Assembly: GCF_003121405.1 (NCBI RefSeq)
Contig: NZ_QBUY01000024.1
Location: 29,161 to 93,160, forward strand
Source of the DNA: Paraburkholderia sp. C35
GTDB lineage: Bacteria; Pseudomonadota; Gammaproteobacteria; Burkholderiales; Burkholderiaceae
DNA length: 64,000 bases
Direction of reading: 5' to 3'
Shown: piece by piece, positions 58,676-64,000 of the stretch
Layout: each line of letters begins with the position of its first letter
Position numbering within the stretch: position 1 is the stretch's first letter
Notes under the pieces: model-generated
Databases searched by the model: none
Seen by the model: only the letters and a program-made list of their open reading frames with translations
Told to the model about the DNA's origin: nothing
Position numbers and translations under genes: made by a program

Positions 58676-59923
58676 ATGGGGAGAGTCAAACAGGCCGAAA
58701 AGATCAAGATCGACGTGATGCCCGCCGAGGTGCGTTCGGCCGAACTCGCCAAGCTGGATGAACGCGAGTTGCGCAAGCACGTCGCGGCCATTCACGTCAG
58801 CGGCAATCTTTCGCTCGTTGAACGCAAGATCGTGAATGTGCTGCTGCTGCACGCTTACGATGATCTGCTCACGAAGCGCGAGCACACAATCTCGGTCAGG
58901 TTCCTGTGTGAAGCCATCGGATGGGAAGCGAGCAACGATCACAAGAAACTCGCGCAGGCCGCCGAGAACATCATGCACAACATCGTCACGCTGAACATGT
59001 TCGCGGACGGCAAAGAGGATTGGAAGAAAACGCCGCTCGTCTCGTCTATCGGCGTGAAAGATGGCCGCGTGACCTACGCATATATCGAATGGCTCGCAGA
59101 GCGCTATGCGCACCCTGAGGTGTTCGCCGCCATCGACATTAAGATGCAGCGCCGGTTCAAAAGCCAGTATGCCCTTGCGCTTTACGAGAACTGCCTGCGC
59201 TATCGCAAGATCGGACAGACCCGGTATGCGCCCGTCGATACGTGGCGCGAACTGCTAGGCGCGACGGGCAAAATGTACGAGCAGTATCGGCACTTCTCGA
59301 ACTTCGTGCTGCAAAAGGCAATCAAGGAAGTCAACGCCGTATCGGATATCGACGTCGAATTGCGGTTCAAGAAAGAGGGCCGCACAGTCACCGAACTGCA
59401 ATTCGGCGTGACTGAAAAAGCCCAGGCGGAACTCCCGTTCGAGGTGGACCCGAAAGAGGCGATGCTGCGCGAGCAGTTGACGGCCATCGGCTTCGGTGAG
59501 TCGAGCATCAAGAGCATTCTCTCGAAAAACCTGCCGCGTGCCGCGCTCGCGATCAAGGTCACGCTGGAACGCGAGGCGGCCGGAAAAATCACCGGGTCGG
59601 CGTCGGGCTACTTCATGAGCGTGTTCGAAAGCGATTCGCCGCTTGACCTGCCTGAACGCACGCAAAAGAAAGCCCGCAAAGCGCCCGCGCTGCCGTCGGC
59701 CGATGAGGTCAAGGCGGATAAGCAGGCGGCCGTTACGCGGGGCGCGTGGGGCAAGCTGACGGACGCGGAGAAGGAGGCTTTGACGGTCGAGTTTGTCGAG
59801 AAGACGGGCGCAGAGACGCGCATCGCGGGCAAACACGAGTTCGCCAACATCGCGGAAAAGGCCTACTGGACCGGCTATCGCGGCAAGCGCGCCGCTGAAA
59901 TTATCGCGAGCCGCAAGGCGTAG
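58676..59923 (+). CDS. rep: Rep_3-family replication initiator
   Basis: 415 residues, ATG preceded by GGAGAGGGG. It has the two winged-helix domains of RepB/RepE/Pi-like initiators: IKIDVMPAEVRSAELAKLDERELRKH ... IHVSGNLSLVERKIVNVLLLHAYDDLL, and YALALYENCLRYRKIGQTRYAPVDTWRELLGATGKMYEQYRHF. The C-terminal about 110 residues are extra. It would bind the iterons upstream and open the origin. Confidence 0.92.
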   Translation: MGRVKQAEKIKIDVMPAEVRSAELAKLDERELRKHVAAIHVSGNLSLVERKIVNVLLLHAYDDLLTKREHTISVRFLCEAIGWEASNDHKKLAQAAENIMHNIVTLNMFADGKEDWKKTPLVSSIGVKDGRVTYAYIEWLAERYAHPEVFAAIDIKMQRRFKSQYALALYENCLRYRKIGQTRYAPVDTWRELLGATGKMYEQYRHFSNFVLQKAIKEVNAVSDIDVELRFKKEGRTVTELQFGVTEKAQAELPFEVDPKEAMLREQLTAIGFGESSIKSILSKNLPRAALAIKVTLEREAAGKITGSASGYFMSVFESDSPLDLPERTQKKARKAPALPSADEVKADKQAAVTRGAWGKLTDAEKEALTVEFVEKTGAETRIAGKHEFANIAEKAYWTGYRGKRAAEIIASRKA

Positions 59924-59963
59924 TGAGAAGGGCCGCCGCGTCGCGCGCGCGGCGGCCGTGCCC

Positions 59964-60443
59964 TTAGTGGTGGGCGTAGGTGATGGACGCCATCAAGGCC
60001 GCGCATGCTGCGCTGCCGTCCGGCAGCGGCACCGGCTGCGCTGCCGCCTTGTCGGCCGACGAGCTTTCATCCGTTGCCGCCGTGCCCCAGTGCGACCAGC
60101 CGAACGCCCGCACGCCCGCCCACATGAGTTGACGTCTCCACCACGGCACCGCCGTATCGGCCGATGCCTCGCGCAATACCGCGTCAGCGACGTCTCGCGT
60201 GACGATATGCGTCGAATAGAGATAGTCGTGCACCGTCGCCGCCGCGCTCGACGTGTCGCCCGCGAGTTCGTAGACAACAGGCAGGCGCGGCACGCTCGCG
60301 AAGTTGGTCACGAAACCAGCGGGCACCGTGAACGTGCGACCAGCAACGTCAGACTCGAACACCAGCGACGCGATAAGCCGCCAGTTGCCGTCATCTTTAT
60401 CCGTCGCCGGTTCAACGCGCAGCGGGGTTTTAAACCCGCTCAT
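59964..60443 (-). CDS. DUF1353 protein
   Basis: 159 residues; FTVPAGFVTNFASVPRLPVVYELAG followed by VHDYLYSTHIVTRDVADAVLREA is the DUF1353 signature found in phage lysis and tail regions. Function unknown. ATGA overlap with the lipoprotein gene. Confidence 0.85.
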   Translation of the reverse strand: MSGFKTPLRVEPATDKDDGNWRLIASLVFESDVAGRTFTVPAGFVTNFASVPRLPVVYELAGDTSSAAATVHDYLYSTHIVTRDVADAVLREASADTAVPWWRRQLMWAGVRAFGWSHWGTAATDESSSADKAAAQPVPLPDGSAACAALMASITYAHH

Positions 60444-60976
60444 TGCGCATTCACCACGGCGAGCAGTAAGCCCGCCTGCAATCCGGTGATCGCGAGATTC
60501 GCGGCCGTCTTTGCATCGTCACTCAGGCGCGAGCCCTTCACGTATCTGAGCAGGTCGGGAATCTGCGAATCGGCGAAGCCTTTCACGGTCGCGAGGTCGA
60601 GTGTCGGCACAGGCGAACCATTCACCGGATGCGCTATCGCGGCGGCCACAGGGCATATCTTGCCGACCTGCGTCTGTACGCCGGTGAGAAACTTGAGCGC
60701 GTTCGGGTCCGTCTCCAATATCAGCATCGAATTGATGAACGGTTGCCCGACGGTGCAGTCCTTATCGACCGTGACCGCGAGCGCGGCGAGTTTTTGCGCG
60801 GGCGTGAGCGCGGCCGGTTTCGAATCGGCGGGCGCGGTGGCGTTCGCCTGCGCGCCGCTGCCGGTCGCGACGGCCGTTGTCGGCCCGCCCGTCGTGGCGG
60901 TCGCGCAGGCCGCCATCATGGCCGCGCCGCCCGCCCGCGCGCCGATCATCAAAATACGTCTGTACGATTTTTGCAT
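60440..60976 (-). CDS. Phage lipoprotein
   Basis: 178 residues from ATG 60976, with signal peptide MQKSYRRILMIGARAGGAAM and lipobox MAAC. Helical body. Next to the endolysin and holin genes, so a lysis or exclusion role is possible. Confidence 0.7.
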   Translation of the reverse strand: MQKSYRRILMIGARAGGAAMMAACATATTGGPTTAVATGSGAQANATAPADSKPAALTPAQKLAALAVTVDKDCTVGQPFINSMLILETDPNALKFLTGVQTQVGKICPVAAAIAHPVNGSPVPTLDLATVKGFADSQIPDLLRYVKGSRLSDDAKTAANLAITGLQAGLLLAVVNAQ

Positions 60977-61046
60977 TTGTGTACCTGTTGAGACGGTTAG
61001 AAAAGTAGGTGTAGGTGCAGCGGTTGAAAAAGCGGTCGCGCCGGGC

Positions 61047-61619
61047 TCAGTCGTGCCCTTCGCCTTCGAAGTGGTGAAGCGTTGTCGTGCTGGAGAACTG
61101 GTAACCCTCGCGGGCGTACCTGAGCGCGACCCAAACCGGGAAGGGCACGTCATGAATGCCCGTACCCTTGCCGGTGTGGAATGTCTTCGAGAGCAACAGG
61201 CCGTTGACCGTCATGTCATCCACGAACAGATAAGGGTCGCGTGGCGTGCGAAAGCGCACCTCATCGGCGAGCGGATGCGGCGCGGGGATCACGGTGACCT
61301 CTGCGCCCTCGAAAAACGTGTCCCAGTCGAATGCCTGGGCGTGCGGACCCCACGCGCCGCGCTTGCAGTCGGCCGCGAATCGCTCCCAGTCGATCATGTT
61401 CGCCATCGAGCGCTCGATGGGGTAGTGATGCGCTTCGAGCGGATGCCCGCTTTCTTCGGCCGTCGCGCCCGACACCCAACACCGGCCGCCCTCGCGCTCA
61501 ATGAGCAGCTTGCGCGAGTGCGCAAAGAGCGGCGTGGTAACGCGCGGCTCGTGACCGGGAATGTTGACCTCAAATTCCAGCGTTTCGCGCTGGACATGCA
61601 CCTCAGTTACCGCGCTCAT
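61047..61619 (-). CDS. HNH-like or unknown protein, 190 aa
   Basis: Central REGGRCWVSGATAEESGHPLEAHHYPIERS has the C...HH pattern of HNH-like zinc nucleases but no second CxxC is visible. Flanking parts unknown. ATGA-coupled to the endolysin gene. Confidence 0.55.
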   Translation of the reverse strand: MSAVTEVHVQRETLEFEVNIPGHEPRVTTPLFAHSRKLLIEREGGRCWVSGATAEESGHPLEAHHYPIERSMANMIDWERFAADCKRGAWGPHAQAFDWDTFFEGAEVTVIPAPHPLADEVRFRTPRDPYLFVDDMTVNGLLLSKTFHTGKGTGIHDVPFPVWVALRYAREGYQFSSTTTLHHFEGEGHD

Positions 61620-62251
61620 GCGATGACTTCCTTAGCCAGTTGCCACAGTCCGATGCGTGCCGCACCGCCGATATCGCCGCCGTTGATGACGGCCGTTGTC
61701 GCCTTGAAATTGCCGGTGTCGGCGATTTCGTTAAGGCCGTGCGCTTTCCAGAACCACGCTGCGCCGCGCGCGCCGTGCACCGGCTGCTCGAACAGTTCCG
61801 GGTGCGCGACGACGTCGATATTCAGGGCGGTTTTCGCGGCGATGTAGTTGGCTTTTCCAGTCAGTTGCAGCGGGCACCGGCCGCGATACAGAAAGCCCTC
61901 GCCGCTCGACTCGCTGCCGTTGCCGAGCCGGTTTGCATAGACGTAGTTGCCGATGGCCACAGGACGGCGCGCCAGCGTCTGAGCGAGCGCATTGGGCGCA
62001 CCGCCCCGCTTGCCGGTCACGCTGTAGCGGTCCCATGTGTTCGCCAGTCCCTGCGCGGAGTAATTCAGGTTCTCCGACATGCGCGAGAGGCTTGCTGACT
62101 CGTGCATGCACTGCGCAATGAACATTTCGATGCGCTGTTCCGTCGTGATGGCAAATTCAGCCATCGCGGCATTGAGCGCATCAACCCATACCGGCAGGTC
62201 GGCCGTCGAGCCCGGCGCGAGCCGTTTCAGTTCCGCGAGCGTGACCTGCAT
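61616..62251 (-). CDS. GH19 endolysin
   Basis: 211 residues from ATG 62251. HESASLSRMSENLNYSAQGL has the catalytic glutamates Glu51 and Glu60 of GH19 lysozymes; FLYRGRCPLQLTGKANY and ATTAVINGGDIGG are further family blocks. Cuts peptidoglycan glycan strands. No signal peptide, so export is through the holin gene that precedes it (ATGA overlap). Confidence 0.9.
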   Translation of the reverse strand: MQVTLAELKRLAPGSTADLPVWVDALNAAMAEFAITTEQRIEMFIAQCMHESASLSRMSENLNYSAQGLANTWDRYSVTGKRGGAPNALAQTLARRPVAIGNYVYANRLGNGSESSGEGFLYRGRCPLQLTGKANYIAAKTALNIDVVAHPELFEQPVHGARGAAWFWKAHGLNEIADTGNFKATTAVINGGDIGGAARIGLWQLAKEVIA

Positions 62252-62676
62252 TACGCGCCCTCGCCGGGCGTGGTGCCGCTCATACGGCTCACCCATGCAA
62301 CGAAGCCGCTAACGGCCGGTTCGAGGATGCGCGAGCCGCTATAGCCGCCAAGCGTGATGAGCCCGGCCTGCACGACGGATTGCCAGTTGAAATACGAGCC
62401 AAGAAAGAAAATGCACAGCCCGACGACAATCGAGGTCAACAGGTCTTTCACAATTTCGAGCGCGACGCTCTTTACGACAGTCGCAGGGTCCGCGATCTTC
62501 TGCGCGGTGTACGCCGAGCCGCCGATGATCGCGAGCAGCACAGAGATACCGATTGCAGCGGCCGGAATGTCGCGCAGGTCGTGCGCGAACGTCACCTGAG
62601 CAGCGAGCGCGGCGGCCGACCAAAAGAGCAGCAGAAGCGCGTAAAAGAGTTGTTTCAGTTGCAGGCTTTGAGGCAT
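62251..62676 (-). CDS. Holin
   Basis: 141 residues with hydrophobic segments at about 10-27, 40-56 and 80-105, in front of the endolysin. Size and topology fit a class I/III holin. The C-terminal part may be a fourth weak segment. Confidence 0.7.
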   Translation of the reverse strand: MPQSLQLKQLFYALLLLFWSAAALAAQVTFAHDLRDIPAAAIGISVLLAIIGGSAYTAQKIADPATVVKSVALEIVKDLLTSIVVGLCIFFLGSYFNWQSVVQAGLITLGGYSGSRILEPAVSGFVAWVSRMSGTTPGEGA

Positions 62677-63086
62677 GTCGCGTCCTTCGAGCGTTGGTGT
62701 GCGTCAATCAGAGAAAAGGTCACGACGAGCAGGGCATGCCAGAGACACGCGACCGCGAGGCCCAACGATGCGAGCTTGAGCACTGCGATAAACAGCACGG
62801 CGACGTAACAGAACGCGAGGGAGGAAAAGCCGAAATGCCGGTGCGTTCGAAGCCACTCGAACTGCACCGGCAAGAGAGGTGTTTCGTTGATGATGACGTC
62901 GATAGTGCCCGCGACGCCGCAAATGAGCATGAGCCAGAGCAGGGTATAGCCCTCATCGCTGCCAGCGATTTGGGCGTACAGCGAGCGAGGCTCAAACATG
63001 CCGATGTACCACGTCAGAATCGCGATGCCACAGACGTACAGCCGGAACAGGGCACTTGCTACACACACTTGCGGGCGCGATTTCAT
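62655..63086 (-). CDS. Membrane protein of the lysis region
   Basis: 143 residues with four likely membrane segments. Overlaps the holin gene by 22 nt. May be an antiholin or second holin; not resolved. Confidence 0.65.
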   Translation of the reverse strand: MKSRPQVCVASALFRLYVCGIAILTWYIGMFEPRSLYAQIAGSDEGYTLLWLMLICGVAGTIDVIINETPLLPVQFEWLRTHRHFGFSSLAFCYVAVLFIAVLKLASLGLAVACLWHALLVVTFSLIDAHQRSKDATCLKACN

Positions 63087-63109
63087 CGTGCGTCGCCTTA
63101 TCGGGTTGG

Positions 63110-63373
63110 TTAGAAAAGGCGAGAACGTCTCGCCGCTAACGCCTTTCCGAGGTTGCCAATTGCGCGCACGATGTTGTCTAGCCGCTCACATATCGCAAGG
63201 AACATGGTCCCTTGCGATTCGCGGGCCTTTTTCCAGTCTTTAAACGCGTCCGACTCAAAAATTACCTTGTGATCTGAGCGGCGCATTGCGCAGGCTTCCT
63301 CATAGGACCGCCCAAAGTTTAAGAACAGATTTGCGATGTGCTCGTTAAGATTTTCCAGCGACCGCAAGCGCAA
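63110..63373 (-). CDS. Small hypothetical protein, 87 aa
   Basis: Helical, acidic/basic mixed protein; overlaps the next gene upstream by 29 nt. Unknown function. Confidence 0.6.
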   Translation of the reverse strand: MRLRSLENLNEHIANLFLNFGRSYEEACAMRRSDHKVIFESDAFKDWKKARESQGTMFLAICERLDNIVRAIGNLGKALAARRSRLF

Positions 63374-63992
63374 GCTGACCGATGCAGGAACGAACGAGAA
63401 ATCGCGCCGCAGGCGTCACCGCCTGCGCTCCGTTCGGTTGTTCAAGCGGCATCACAATGACGCCCTCGCTATCGAACCAGAGCCGGAAAAACTGCCGGTC
63501 TTTGTCCATCGCGACGCGGTATTGCGCATAGAGCAGGTCGAACGTCGAGCCGGGCATACCGGCCATGATCGGCATGCGCTTGGCGAGCCATTTGATATAG
63601 CCGTCCTGATCGGCGGCGGCATCCGGCATCTTCTCGATATCGATTGCGCGCAACAGTTGTGCGGACATAGCGCCGACAAGCCAGTGCATGAGGCCGGAGA
63701 GCGTCAGCGAATTGCCGTTCTTTACATACGTGATCGAGCCCTGCAGCGCTTCGATCGCTTCGGCCATCGCGCCGGTGAGCGGGTAGAGCGTCCATTCGTC
63801 ACTCGCCTCAACGAACGTCGTGCGCGCGGTCGGCTCGCGGCCCAGTTCGAGATAGTCGGAAATGGTCGATTGGTCCGTGACCGCGTAATTGGGCCGGTCC
63901 TCGCGCGAATGCACGTTGTAATGCACGAGCGCGAGCAGGCGCTCAGACACGGTCCACGCGCGTGGGTCCGCGACGTGATTGGCCGTCGGCAC
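63345..63992 (-). CDS. Hypothetical protein at window end (may be longer)
   Basis: 215 residues from GTG 63992, but the frame stays open to the window edge, so the true start may lie outside. Helical protein with no family recognised. Confidence 0.6.
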   Translation of the reverse strand: MPTANHVADPRAWTVSERLLALVHYNVHSREDRPNYAVTDQSTISDYLELGREPTARTTFVEASDEWTLYPLTGAMAEAIEALQGSITYVKNGNSLTLSGLMHWLVGAMSAQLLRAIDIEKMPDAAADQDGYIKWLAKRMPIMAGMPGSTFDLLYAQYRVAMDKDRQFFRLWFDSEGVIVMPLEQPNGAQAVTPAARFLVRSCIGQLALAVAGKS

Positions 63993-64000
63993 GCCCGCCG

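Noticed and set aside
59793..61847. 684-residue + strand ORF
   Set aside because: It overlaps the end of rep and lies opposite four well-supported minus genes (DUF1353, lipoprotein, 61047, endolysin); its composition is that of an antisense frame in GC-rich DNA.
1..64000. CRISPR arrays and insertion sequences
   Set aside because: No regularly spaced direct repeats with unique spacers other than the iterons, and no transposase or terminal repeats were seen.

Overview
The window is part of a temperate, tailed (contractile-tail type) bacteriophage that appears to persist as a plasmid, i.e. a phage-plasmid. The high GC content, the Ala/Arg-rich proteins and the family mix (RdgC, ERF, YqaJ, DUF1064, DUF1364, DUF1367, NinX-like, GH19 endolysin) suggest a Burkholderiales host such as Burkholderia, Paraburkholderia or Ralstonia. 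That host assignment is inference from composition and families, not from a database match. Portal, major capsid, sheath and tube genes are not seen, so the genome continues beyond the window.

Layout: 35-2088 (+) is a cassette of small unknown genes. 2066-11569 (-) is a baseplate and tail-fibre operon (gp25/W-like, baseplate J-like, a tail protein carrying a ligand-binding-type insert, a putative protease/scaffold, a collar-type fibre, a fibre assembly factor and a SWIM-finger protein). 11707-20979 (+) is an early accessory operon with a dUTPase fusion and a macro-domain fusion. 20976-23943 (-) encodes a second fibre group, including a collagen-like protein. 24455-31933 (+) is a long run of small early genes. 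32424-33204 is an ORF-free, highly structured stretch with an embedded tRNA-like domain, probably one large noncoding RNA. 33602-48591 (-) runs from a Cro-like regulator through replication, nuclease and DUF genes to terminase and a cluster of small membrane proteins. 48832-49578 (+) is an S24-type repressor. 50044-55852 (+) is a recombination operon (ERF, YqaJ nuclease, RdgC-FtsK-gamma fusion, ParB-like). 56500-58092 (+) is a partition cassette (ParA plus two paralogous ribbon-helix-helix-like proteins). 58279-59923 is an iteron origin with its Rep initiator. 59964-63992 (-) is a lysis region.

Regulation: the repressor at 48832 is flanked by 14-bp palindromes of the type ATAGACnnGTCTAT. The same palindrome recurs at 11640, 17687, 43453, 43484, 43726, 49969 and 58094, several times touching the -35 or -10 of a recognisable promoter. 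This is a dispersed operator regulon like that of P1. A second promoter signature (GTGACAACATAC fused to the -10) is shared by three early transcription units. A third motif, GATACCAGTTGGTATC, occurs four times around the recombination and partition genes and is a candidate centromere or operator.

The most unusual items are the 32.4-33.2 kb RNA region, the RdgC-FtsK-gamma fusion, the macro-domain and dUTPase fusions, a degenerate PAPS-reductase-like protein, and the partition module with its repeated palindromes. All family assignments were made by eye from the translated sequence; no search was run.
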